Below, in pieces: positions 13,101 through 25,100 of a stretch of DNA of 64,000 bases (its first letter is position 1; every line of letters begins with the position of its first letter). Under the pieces are notes generated by a model. That model searched no databases. It was not told the origin of the DNA and was given only the letters and a program-made list of their open reading frames with translations. Where the stretch lies: assembly GCF_000208745.1 (NCBI RefSeq), contig NC_030852.1:24352636-24416635 (forward strand). Reading direction: 5' to 3'. Made by a program: the position numbers and the translations under genes. The stretch comes from Theobroma cacao (Eukaryota > Streptophyta > Magnoliopsida > Malvales > Malvaceae).

Positions 13101-15832
13101 TTGTATTTACACTAATATACAGCATATATAGTGTAGTGTAACCCAAGCAAAATGATTACCTTTACTATGGGTAGTAGTAGAACTCTCTTTCTTGAGAACA
13201 AAATCTTCATCTTCTTCAAAATCATCATCCTGTGCGCTACCCTTTGCTGATTTTATCATTTCCATGAAGCTTTGGGATTTCTGCTTTGATGATGGCCTGT
13301 TAACGAGATCCCCATGATACCCCTTAGTTAGCTTTTAACCAGAAAAAAAATTAAAAAAAAAAAACCAAAAATAAGAGAGCCATAAAAGAAAAGAAAACAG
13401 AAAGTGACTGACTGAGAAGAAGAGAGAGAGCTGAAACTGTTGCGATGGTTGTTGGTTGACGACTGCGACGCCCTCTCCAACGACGACGTGGCCCACTGAC
13501 CGACCTTTCCCGCCGCTTCTGTCAAAAGTAGCCGCCAAAATTAGATTCAGTTAAACGACCATAACAGCTTTCTATGCCGAATGGGCTGGGCTGCATAAAG
13601 CTATAGGACATTAGCCCTAGTCCATATTGATATAGCAGCAGCCTTTGTTAGTGGAATAAATTATTTTATCCCATAGCATGCAAAAAATTTATCTGATAAT
13701 ATTATTATCACATTTTTATTTGTAAATTTAGTTTAACAATATTAGTATTATCTTTCCTTATAAAAAATAATTTACAATCGACTTATTTGAATGAAGTATG
13801 ATTGCATCTTAAATTGATAAATTAACTTAAAACTTTGTCTAATGGCTGCCATCCTCTAATAGAGAATTATAAGATTTAAGGCTCAAATATCCACCCTCCT
13901 TTGGCCTTACTCAACCATGCCAAGGAAAAAAACGAATCACCGTTCAGGCCTCTTTGTTTGATTGATGATAATAAGGACTTCAAAGTTTGTTATAGTATTG
14001 AGTTTTTAATGTCGAAAAGAAAACAAAATTATAAAAGATGACAATGAAATATTAAAAAAAAAGAAAATAATAAGTGAGAGTTTTAAGTTTTTAACTAGTA
14101 CGTACCCACAAGAAAAAAGCCCTTAACTAGTTTCAATGTATTGATGATGCTAATAAGAATGTGGAAGGCTGTAAAAGGCATAATAGAAACAGGCTGCATT
14201 CGTGGATTGACTTTAAATTAAAAAACATGTCCTAGGGGTTGCATTCCGGCGTCCAAAGAGAGTTAGCAAGCAAGTTGGTACAGTCATAGATAGTTATTTA
14301 TCCAGAACTGTAATTAGTATAAGCACTATTATTTATTACTGCTAACGAGTCATGGCTGATCCAGTTTTTCTGCCAACCTAACTTACACTACCAGGAAACA
14401 AGGCAAACTACTCCGAGTCAGAGGGTACTTTGCTGCTCCGTCCTGACTCCTGACGACTCTCTTGACTAGTTACCAAATTATCTTCAGTGCACTTGATTTT
14501 AATTGTATTTTGAAATCCATGCATAAATTCATCAATAGACAATAATTAGCTACATCGATCTGCGCAGCTTGTATGCTACGAAAACCCCACTACTCACCAA
14601 CCTGAAATCATAGCGATTGACCTCTGCATGCGCATGCAAATTAAATGGAAAACAAATTTAACGGTAGATATAGCATGAGGGTTTATGATTCCTGCAGTTC
14701 CAAATTGCAAGATATTTCTGGCAGCAACAATACTCGTTGCACATATCATCAACATTTACATTCCTGAAATCTACTCATAGATGTTAATAATGGTGATAAT
14801 AAATGCATTAGGTTATTACTGATCCGAAAGTGAGTAAGGGCTAATGCCAAGCAGGAAGTAGATCCAAGCATAGGTTTGTCATGCATGACTGTTTCAAAAT
14901 GAGATTCTAGTATTAGACAAGTGTGTTGCAGACAGTAAGAAAACTCGTACCTCTTACAACGGGTGTTTCTCCGGCATTCTCCTTCCCTGTCTTTCCCTTC
15001 TTTCCTGCAGATTCTTCCCACAAAGTGAAACCACTCCCTGCGTAAGAACTGCAGTTGGAGTTTTCGTCATTTCTCTCGGTATTACTCCCTTGAGCTACAT
15101 TATATATAGCCCCCTCCGCTTTTGGAACCCTAGGATTAAAATAGGAAATGTGGCTTATACTGTAAGTTCCAATTCCACCAGGGAGAATGTGTTCCACAGA
15201 AGGAGGTGGTGCCGGCGGTGGCGGCTTTTCAGCAGTTGCTACCTCCACTGGTGTTTCCTCCTTGGCACTTGTCTTCCCTAGGCGTTCCAGTTGTAGGAAA
15301 TCGTGAGTTTTCAGGTACCCGCCTGCTTATTCGACATGACCAAACAAAGCAAAGGTAGATACGTATGAGAGACCATTGCAGTGTAGCATAAATTATACAT
15401 ACGACCATAATGCAATATTTGGTACATAAACTAGTAACTAATCAGCCGCTGGCAAACTCCAAATTGGCAAATTGAAAAAGATAATTGTAGTTGACAATTC
15501 TCCCTTTTCTATTTCGCTTTTTGTTTTGTTTCCTTATCATGGCTTCTCTAAGATTATAACATGCAAATCACACCAAAACAACAATATGATTCGTTTATGC
15601 TGCTGAGTGCTGATGGCGTATGTGATGGAAAAAAAAAGGAAAATTATAGGAGTCAAAGCAAGTGCAAAAAGTTAAATTAACCAAATTATACTGGCAACAC
15701 GTTATTATGTTTATGTCATTCTCGACAAGCAAACAAACAAGACTTGAAATTCTTAATTTTTTTTTTCTCTTGTGAGCTGAATAATGAATAGTGTTAAAAA
15801 TTCATGCCTAAAAAAAAGTAACACATAATAAA

Positions 15833-15870
<38 letters not shown>

Positions 15871-17079
15871 TAGAATTAAATCTTCTTCATTTCGTAGTCT
15901 TCTAGAAGTGGCATTCCACAAATAAATTAAGTACTTAAAGAATTGGAAAAGCGGGTTCAAATACAGCTAAAACCAGCTCAATTATAAATCTTGACCCAAT
16001 CCATCTCCATCAATTTCACGTGAAAGTCATTCTCATGAAAACGGTTAGGGTTGGTGTTGAATTATAAGAAGCAAAATTTCCATTAATCATTTAATAATAA
16101 TATGTATGTACTTATTAATTAAAAGCGGCAATTATTTTAGAGAAGAAATTTTTTATTTCTTGGCTTGGGTCTTACATATTAAATATCACGGGCGTAAGGG
16201 GAAGGAAAGAAGGAAATGGAAGAAAGAAGCGCGCGTGCATGTGTGCAGTACAGGGGAAATGAGGTGGTGATGTGAATCATGTGACTTGTCAAATCATGTC
16301 CATCTCCAACCATGGGCCCCTTCCCCCTTTCCCTTCAATCCCCATGCTGCTCCCTCTGCTAAGCTAATTTCCTCCTCCGCTATTGCTAACTACTAAATGC
16401 TAATCCCCTCCTTTTTTGAGGATTTTCTCATCTCTCACCCTATTTTCTTTCCCTTTTATTTTTTTTAATCTTTTCCTACTATTTAATTTCTTGGATGGGC
16501 CCATCCAACCTTTCTATTGGCCCATGATCCATTCATTCGCAGAAAATGCAGTCACGTGCGCTACTTCAAATCGTGATCCCTAATAAAACTATAAGGATTT
16601 TTCTTTATTTATTTTCTCTCTCTCTCTCTCACACTCAACGTCATGTAATGTAGCATAATGGAATAATAATTTATAAAAAAAGAAAAAGAAATGAAAATTT
16701 AGACTAGAAAAAACAAACAAATAGTAAAAAGGTTTTGTATTTTTTTTTTTTGGATCTTAAAAATAAGAAAGAAAGAATTACCATGAGAAGGTGGCCTGGG
16801 ATCTTGTTGGACGCTTGGATGACTGTACAGTGACAGAAAGTCATGCGTTGATTTCCTTCCTGTTCAAATTTTTAACCAAAAGTATTCACTCCTTAATATA
16901 AACTTGTGTAAATCACAGTTTCTTCCAAATTTTAATTCTCAACAAACAAAACAAAATATTTCCATACGCATCTTGTTCTTTTTCCTTCTCGTAAATCATT
17001 TTGCAAAAAGAAAATTAAAGCGACGTAAAACAATCGAATTACCTTCAGCTCCGAAAGGACGGGATTGAGGGAGCTCCAT
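10139..17079 (-). CDS. BIM1: BIM1-type bHLH transcription factor (BES1-interacting Myc-like)
   Basis: BIM proteins are nuclear bHLH factors that partner BES1 in brassinosteroid responses. Eleven exons on the minus strand: 17043-17079, 16782-16859, 14951-15322, 13413-13518, 13160-13296, 12869-12980, 12353-12422, 12165-12260, 11576-12036, 10380-10509 and 10139-10234. Together they give 564 residues, and the phases agree at every junction. The N-terminus [10 protein letters not shown], the THDFLSLY and THDFLQLE repeats, and a proline tract ([19 protein letters not shown]) are typical of the family. The bHLH spans about 265-316; its basic region has H267, E271 and R275, the usual E-box/G-box contacts. 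An [17 protein letters not shown] helix lies near the C-terminus and the protein ends LKKLKT. The intron splitting the bHLH starts with GC instead of GT. The ATG at 17079 is the only one that gives the family N-terminus. Confidence 0.92.
12423..12868 (-). other. GC-AG intron inside the BIM1 bHLH
   Basis: Read on the minus strand, exon 6 ends GACAG and the intron begins GCCAGT; it ends TTTTGCAG before ATTTCAGATG. Only this junction restores the conserved [13 protein letters not shown] reading. A GT lies four bases further on (CCA|GTAAAA), but using it would shift the frame and reach TAG within about a dozen codons. Confidence 0.75.
15834..15870. repeat. (AAT)n microsatellite
   Basis: About twelve AAT units, located in the long second intron of BIM1. 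Confidence 0.95.
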
Positions 17080-18018
17080 CTACAGCTTCAGATTTTTTTT
17101 CCCTTTTTTGCAGGGAAACTTTGGATCAGAAAATATATTACGTTATATAATTTTTGACGAGCGGAATTCAAAATTCTATGGCAATTCAATGAATTCGCAG
17201 AGCTTGAGCTGTCCGATTGCTTTATCAGATCCGTTTCACCTCGAGAAAGTAAATTTCGTCGGTAAAAAACTAGGCCTCCACCTGAGATCGGAGGCGCATT
17301 TACTTGACGCTTTCAAAACATGAAAGCTTTCCAAGCAATTGAATTCAGATTCCAAAATTCTGAACCGTAATTAACTTGGACGCTCGAAAAGAAAACTTTC
17401 TCGACTTTTTTCTTTCGTTTTCCTTGAAAAAATTCGACAATTTCCAGCTCCGAGAGATCTTCTCCACTTGTTCAACTGACCGAGTCAGAATTATATTTTT
17501 TTGTCACCGAATCTGCCACCAGAAAACATCACAATTTCAAATAAGAAAAAAGAAAAAGAAAACGATGCTTATACAAAATTCAGCACCTTCAAAGTTAAAT
17601 GAAATTGAATTATGCATAATTCAAATCAAATATCGCAAAACTAATTCAAAGAACAATCCAAAGAAGAAACTTTTCCAAAAAATAAAACAAAGAAGAAAGA
17701 GTACGCACCTGCTTTGATCTGAATTGAAACGATTTTAACGTGAATTTCAGCGACGGAATGATTAAACCAACGAAAACCTGAATTCTAAACACTGAAGTAA
17801 ACTCGTAAAGTAAACACGTAATAATGCAGCTACTGAGTATCTCCTTCGAAATTCGACCACCAGACCGAACCACGAAAAAAAAAAACTCTCTTTTTCTTTT
17901 ATACTCTTTTCCTTTTATTTCCCTTACGTTGTAGAGAAGAAGCAGTTTGGCGAAAGACGAGGCTTTAGGTCGGAGAAAATGAACTCCTTTCTTTCTCTTT
18001 CTCTTTCTCTCTAGTTTT
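17080..18018 (-). promoter_or_regulatory. BIM1 5' leader with a probable intron
   Basis: On the minus strand a good donor (CAG|GTGCGT) lies at 17709/17708. An AG (GCTGTAG) sits immediately before the start codon at 17079, so a leader intron of about 629 bases ending right at the ATG is possible. Its polypyrimidine tract is poor, so an unspliced leader is the alternative. The upstream part is rich in GAAAGAGAAAG, a common leader composition. Confidence 0.4.
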
Positions 18019-18047
18019 CTTAAGCGTTCGCTGGCTTCAAAGATCAT

Positions 18048-18053
18048 TTTATA
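18048..18053 (-). promoter_or_regulatory. Candidate TATA box of BIM1
   Basis: TATAAA on the minus strand (GTGTATAAAATG context), about 970 bases upstream of the start codon. It predicts transcription starting near 18018, just before the purine-rich leader. Confidence 0.5.
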
Positions 18054-18579
18054 CACTTTCTTTCTTTCTTTTATTTTCATTTCTTCAAAAAAAGACTGGT
18101 TTCGGTAACGGCGTTGAGGTCACGACGTTGCGGCCGGGTTGACGACGTTATTGCTAAGGCTGACGGCTTCGTTTGATGGTTTCTTATGTTTTTTTAATCT
18201 TGAAGTGCAAATTTGGGTGTGGCAGTCTATGGATCACGGAACTCAATGATTTTAATTTTGGAGTTTTTTTTTGCAAACAAAAAAAAAAAAATAAGGAAAG
18301 ATATATATTTTAATGTATTTGGCGATCCCGATTAATATTTTACTGCTTGTCTATTTGTCTAGCCGAAAACGGAACATGGCTAAAAAAAGTGGCTAAATTC
18401 GAGTAGTTTAACAACAGCTTAATTAGGGTTCTTTTTACCTGTCACCTCACGCCATCTGTTTTTGTCTAATCTCCCCTCCGTTGAACTGTGAGACCTCAAA
18501 CCACTTACTGGTATTTCAAACTAAAGAACTGAAGGTTTCTCAATTTCCATTGAAAATGCTTCTCACTGTATATAGTAAT

Positions 18580-19235
18580 TTTAAACACGACACGTTAATA
18601 TGATATAAAAAAAATACATAATGAAATGAGTTTAGGTTTAGCTTTAATATATTTCGTATCAAATCGTATTTAACATATTTAAAACATAAAAATTTCGTAT
18701 CTTAACATATCAAACACGAGTAACATATTTAATTAATTGTGTTAATTATATTATCACGTTTAAATGTATATACGTGTTTAATCATATTTAAACATGTATA
18801 CATGACACATTTATCAACTTATTAAAAATTAATAATCAAAAACTATTTTAACCTTAAAGAATTTTAAACAATTATTTTAGTAGGTTTTTAAAATTTTATA
18901 AAGATAATAATGTAATTATACCATACCCAAATCCTAATTTTGAACTTTTGTTTTGTTATATTTGATGTTATTATTATTTTATTCTGTTATTATTTTTATA
19001 ATTAATATTTTAAATTTAAATAATAAAGTTATATTTAATCATAAATATTTTTATTTAAATGTGTTAATCGTATTATTAATCGTGTCGTGTCGTGTCGTGT
19101 CATGTTACGTGGTTATTAAACGTATATATGTCTATATTTCAGATTTAAGATACGAATATTATTCGTGTCGTATTTGTATTTAACCTTAACATGTTTATTG
19201 TCTAATCATATCTGACACGTTTAAAATATGAAAAC
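18580..19235. repeat. Fold-back-like repeat with CACGACACG motifs
   Basis: A very AT-rich block bounded by TTTAAACACGACACG on the left and the inverted-type CTGACACGTTTAAAATAT on the right. A run of four GTGTC-type pentamers (CGTGTCGTGTCGTGTC) lies near 19081. CACGACACG-type fold-back elements are familiar in plant genomes. The ends are approximate and no target duplication was found. Confidence 0.4.
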
Positions 19236-19314
19236 ACAAATTATCATATCTATTTCTCACATTTTATTATATTTGATTAGTAAGCAACTAAGATACTCAA
19301 CAAAAAATTACTTA

Positions 19315-20145
19315 GTGCATGTTTGGCCTAACTTTTTTTCAGCTTATCTACCTCTTAAAAATAAAAGCCAAACCAAATATGATTTTTTGATAAGCTCTTA
19401 TAAAAAAGTAGCTTTTTTTTTAAGAATAAAATTTTTAGAAAAAGAGCTTAAAAAAAAGCTCTAGAGAGGAGCTTTTTCTTTTCTTTTTTTAAAAACACAT
19501 TACTTTTCAAAAAATACCCATTTCTCAATTAATCTCCCTCTCTTCTCCTTCTCTCTACAAATTACCATTCTTCAACGTAAATCACGATTTTCCTCTTCTC
19601 TACCTATCGCTACAAAAACTAATAAAAAAACAGAAGACCTAACAATATAATATCAAAATCTAGAATTTTTTTGTTCTTACAAGGATTAAGAGAAAAAAAA
19701 ATCTAAAATTCAAAACTGCATTTAAATACTATTTAAAATTTTTCTCTCTTTTTCAACAAAAAGGATTGTAATATTAAATACATCGTTTCCTCTTTACTCT
19801 TCTTTTTTTAGAATTGAAACATTATGGTCCGATTGCTTGTTAGATCAATAAAAATCTAATACTATTGTTACTATACAAGTTTGAAAATTATTCTTTTTTT
19901 ATTAATTTTTTCGATTTTAACATATAAAATTATATACAAACTTGAAGCATTACATTATAACTTATTAGGTGATTGAAGATAATATGAATACCCTTTACGG
20001 TAATTTTAACCGAAATTAGAACTTATATAATTTATTTTGTTAAACATTTTATCAAACAGTTTTAATTTAATTTTAAAAGCTATTATTTTTTATAAGAGCT
20101 TAATAATAGCTTTTAAGTTAAAAAAAAGTTAGGCCAAACAGACTC
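19315..20145. mobile_element. Non-autonomous TIR element, family A copy 1 (MITE-like)
   Basis: A perfect 19-base inverted repeat (GTTTGGCCTAACTTTTTTT at 19321-19339 and its complement at 20121-20139) closes an 831-base AT-rich element without coding capacity. TTA flanks both sides (19312-19314 and 20146-20148), which fits the PIF/Harbinger target preference. Two diverged relatives lie at 30427-31094 and 60662-62034; they share the internal CT-rich stretch (AATTAATCTCCCT) and the AAAATTCAAAACTGCAT-like region. Confidence 0.75.
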
Positions 20146-20148
20146 TTA

Positions 20149-21719
20149 ATAATCAACGAAAATAGATCTACAAACTTGAAAATTGTTTTTTTTACAAAAA
20201 TGAAAAATTATTTCAAAGTAATCAATGTACCTATCAAGTTATTCTAGGGATGTAATTGAGTTATTATTGTATGGATAATCACTTGTATCCAACTCGATAA
20301 TAAAAGTTTAGGGTATTTTATATTCAGTTATAGGACAGATTAAGCTAAAGTTTAAGATCCAACGTGGATTCGGATAAGTTTCTGGTATCATCTTTAGGAT
20401 ACTTTAAACTCAAACCTAATTATATATAATGTTAAAAAAAATTTAAAATTTATGAGATTTGAACATTTTATCCTCCATAAGTTAACATAATTTTTACCAT
20501 TTTATGATTTTTACCATCTCAACGAACTACCATTTTATGTAAAATTTTATTACTAGTAGAGATTGAATTAATAGGAAGATGGGAAACATTCAAAGTCCTT
20601 ATTAATTTTGTCAACTTAAACACGTATTTAATGGATTCAGATAATGAATGGATAGTTCTTTATTATTAAGATTCGATTTTGGATAATGTTTTGTAATTTT
20701 ATACGAGTTTTAATAGAATTTGGATATTTTAATAGCTAAACAGTTTCAAATTAAATACTTTAAAAATAGTAAGTATCGTACCCATCTATATTTCTAAGTT
20801 ACCCGTCTCTTCAAGCTTGAGGAGTCATAGCTTAAAATATTATTATAATTAATAAATAATTACTTTATATTTAATTTTAATTCAAATATATATTTAAAAT
20901 TATTAAAATATGTTAATAATAAATATTACTATTAATAAAAATATTTTAATAATTGTGTCAGTATTACTATTTTAACAAGAATGCAATTTTATAAGAGAAC
21001 AACCAAATAACAAAAAAAAAAATTTTTCACAATCATTCAGACAACAAAAAATATCAAATTTTCAGAAAAATGTCAAAAAATTTTTAAAAAATTATTTTTT
21101 GAAATTGCATTTTCGCAAAACAAACATAGCCGAAGAGCAATTTTGTTTTTGTTAGTATCTAATAATAATTGAATACAAATGGTTTTGAAGTATAAGAAAT
21201 TCTAATTCAGCACTTATCGGTTTGATTGATAGAGTGCATGTATCTCTTTTTCAAAGAGTTAGTCTCTAAGTTTTTTTTTTTTTCCAAAAATCATATCTTA
21301 GAAAAAATAATTATTTTTTTGTTTTGAACTTAAAATGAAAAGAGGAATAAATAGTCATAACTTTTTTGTTTTGGTACGTGTGAAAGTATTAAAGATTTAC
21401 TATTAAGAAGTTCAACTTTTTCAAAATATAAATTATATTGTTAGAAATAATAAAATGTATAATTATAGAAGAAATTGTGCTGTAATACATTGCATGCAAC
21501 AATTGAGACTCTTTGGCCCAATTCTACAGTTGATTGTGGTCAAGAAGAAGCCGAATTAGAGCAACAGATGTTACCTTTATTGAGCGTACGAACTCTTATA
21601 CACTGGCAAAAGAGGGAAGATTGCGCATTGTTTTTTTCTTCACTGTTGGAGCTTTTGGTTTTATTCTCACAATATGACACGTCACATTTTCCGTAGAAAA
21701 CATCACGTCAGGTAGTGGT
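20149..21719. other. AT-rich intergenic sequence
   Basis: Low-complexity AT sequence. No gene or clear repeat boundary was seen. Confidence 0.45.
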
Positions 21720-22110
21720 AATATTGCCATTTACACTTTGGCAAACACCTCAGCCGTGGATAGCCATAGAGCTGCCATTAAAACGCCATCAGAGCCGTGG
21801 TGGACCCCGTTCAACGGCTTCTTTATGATCCCGTCATTTACATATCTTGTTTTAACTCTAGGTTGAAACAAGCTGTGAGTCACGTGAGGGGGTGAACCTT
21901 TCAGGTTGACTTAAGCACACTTACCCGTTGACAGGGGGAGGAAGATAATGCTAAAGAAGCAGGGGAAGAGGGTTAAGAGGTGATGATTAGGGGCACAGAT
22001 CCCGATTACGTAAAGTTAATAAAATACTAACTGCTCTTGAAGTTGAACAACTTGTGTTTTGGATGAGAGGATGTTGGTAGTCAAGGAGGAAATGTCACGT
22101 GCTGCGCCTC
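21720..22110. promoter_or_regulatory. G-box island 1
   Basis: A GC-richer block in the gene desert with perfect CACGTG at 21881-21886 and 22096-22101, further ACGT cores and GTGGACCCCG near 21800. The frames at 21475-22423 have no family features. It reads as non-coding regulatory sequence or the remnant of a promoter. The function is inferred. Confidence 0.35.
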
Positions 22111-25100
22111 ATGTCTCTTCATCTTCTTCTTCTTCTTCTCCCTTTGGGCCTTTCTTTTCTCTGTGCCGGGAAACGCGGGACTTTATTTTCGAGGCATGGC
22201 CCCCCATGTGCTTTTCTTAGATTCTCTCCCTGCTTCACTATTACTATTGCTACTAGTTTTAATCTTCCCATTTTCTTTTACCAATATGTGTTACATTGTT
22301 CTTCTTTTGTTTTCACAAGTTGCTTCTCCCTTGGAATTTCTGAGGAGAAAATTTAAGACCATGGTTTCAATTTATGAGGACATAAGATTTATCATCCCAT
22401 CATTGTCAACTTCATGTTTGTAGAATTTTTTTTTTTACATTATTATATATAATTTTGGACTACACAATTCGGATCCAAAATTTTTGACCCCTTGAGGTGT
22501 CTTGGGGATATTTTTACGATTGCAGATGTGCGTCATCCTTTCTTTCTTTTTGTTTAACACGGTCGAAAGGAAGAAAACAAAAAGAACTTACTATATATCA
22601 TGCTATTTTCATGTTAACATAAAATGTGATGGCATTTGTTTTATTCATCAATTTATCTTTTCCGTAGATTAATAATAGGCCAACACAAAATAATGTCATT
22701 ATTCATATTCTTATCTTTGACATATAAAAATATATCATATCTCATAATTTACCAAGATTAATCTTTATTCTTTTTTAATTAACGTGAAACAAAATCAATA
22801 CAATTTTATCGCATAATTTCTAAGATTTTGAAAAACAAAAAAAAGATCATATTAAGTCCTTGTTACGCTATGAAGACAAATTCTTTAGATTCTATTGCTT
22901 AGGAATGGAAAAAGCTTTTATTTCTTGCAGTCAAAAGGACTAATTCCTCCAAGTGCTTTTTTTTTTTTCTTTTGATGAGCGTTAAATTACATTGCCGATA
23001 TAAATCATTATTACATCCAATATAAGAAGTAAATTAACAATCCAACAGAAAGTTTATTTGGATTAAACAGGGTACAAAGCCAAGATTTCAACTTCTGGGG
23101 AGATAAAAATAATCTATATAAATATATAATATAATTACAACGATGAGTAAAAAATCTAAGTAGAACCCCATTGATAAATAGATATGGTAAAAAGTAGATG
23201 CCAAATTAAAATAAAATAGTAAGTGTGACTAATAATATTACGAAATATGAAATGAATGTTAAAAAAACAAAGTGAGCTAAGGGGAAAGGGTTACTTGTTT
23301 AAGCCCCCGACAATCATGGCGAGCATTCACACGGTATAGATACAATGGAACAGCTTGGCGTGACTATATAGAGATATATATATATATCTTTCAATCACAC
23401 AATCTTGTTATATTTTAAATTAATTAGTACAACATGGCTCTTCTTTCATACCTTTTTATACCGTGTTTCCCTTTATTCTACTCTCTTCACACCTAAATTT
23501 CCACTTATGGATCCACTAATTCTCTACCCTTTTTTTAAGTTTTAAACTTCAAACCCCTCTGCCAATTCTCAGAAACTTCCTATCCATGCGTACATCCCTC
23601 AATTTTTCTTTTCTTTTCTCATTTTTCCCCTCTAAACAAACACTAATTTCTTCCTTTTTGACATCATATATACATATGAGGTAACATGGGGAACCAAACC
23701 AGCTCTACTTTGTTTAAGCCAGTAATAACCTTTTTCGTTTTGTGTGTGTGTGTGTCAAAATATCCCCAAGGACAATCCAACACCTTCTCCTACCTCCTTC
23801 CTGCGTCAACGCCAAAGATAAAGGGATTAAAAAAAAGGGAAAACATGTTCTAATTGTAATTTCGATAAAGAATATTATTATATATGACTGATTTCTAATT
23901 TGTGTCTTGAAATGAATTATAGTATAAAATTGAGTGACACAATCCTTACTTATAATGGATGTAGAAATCTTAATGTATATAGTTTAAAGTTAGGATAATG
24001 ACTGAACAACACTTCAACCAAATAGATAATTTGGATTTGAGTCCAGACACTAGTTGAATGCATGCTTTGGTAAAGAATTATGACTCAATAGGAGAAGGGA
24101 TTATTCCAAGAGCATCCTCAAAAATGTTTTTATTTTTGTATTTCAATGGTTGCGTATACACACCATTATTGAGATTAATGGAATTTACATGTGAACTAAA
24201 GTGTAGGAAATAAAACTTTAACATGAATTGCACATTAAAAATAATAATTAGATGTTCAATTATTTCAAAATTACTTTACGTACACTTATGGAAGATTATT
24301 TAGATTTTATACGTAATCAATAGGCTATAGACTTGTGTTTTCAGATTAGCATCGTTGAAAGTTAGTGCAATATATATCCATCAAAGACTAAGTTTATATG
24401 TATAGGGAGATGCATTAATTAAACGTTAAACCTGAAATTCAATCATGGAAAGGAAGCGCAAAAAAGAGTCAAACTAGAGTTGTTCAGTGTTTGAGTTTGT
24501 AATAAGAAATCAAGGACTTGCTTAATTGAACCAAGTAGACAGCACAGCAGCAAAGTCGTGGATCTATCCACTTATAGACTTTGAAATTTCAATACACTGC
24601 TGGTAAGACCTACATTCTTCCTCTCTTGGGACCAGTCGTCATGCTGTCATTTCTTCTTTGGCGTGATTCATGCAAGCAAAGAAAAACACGTGGCCGGTGT
24701 TTAAGGTGTTCAGAATTCAAGGAATGAGGTTAATGTAAGCTGGAGAAACTACATGAGAAATCCTAGTGAAACAAATACCATGGATTAATCAAAACCCAAA
24801 ACAGCAAAACTTCAAAACCACACTTAAAAGGTCTCTTTTGAAAATCATCATCCTTTGCTCCAAGTTTTCCTCAATCATTAAGGAAAAAGTAGTTCATCAA
24901 AACCATTTAATTTATACAAACTATTTGTCCAAGTAATTATAAAATAAATCTACATGTCTATAAAAATATTGAGATATTTCTGTGTGAGAAAATATTAAAT
25001 TAAATATGACATTACAGCAAGTTCTATCTCATTTCGAGATAAATTTATTAGGTATGATCAGTCTCTTAGACACATAGATAATAAAAAATGATTATTTATA

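Noticed and set aside
17060..17080. The BIM1 start region (GGAGCTCCCTCAATCC) looks like a miR159/miR319 target site
   Set aside because: One base is missing near the expected cleavage position and the seed end mismatches. The match is explained by the conserved protein start MELPQ.
17376..18080. Long frames on both strands around the BIM1 leader
   Set aside because: Lysine- and serine-rich translations of purine-rich leader and intron DNA; no family features.
21475..22423. Frames in and beside G-box island 1 as a small gene
   Set aside because: Three short frames in different phases, no shared protein features, and leucine-rich runs from CTT repeats.
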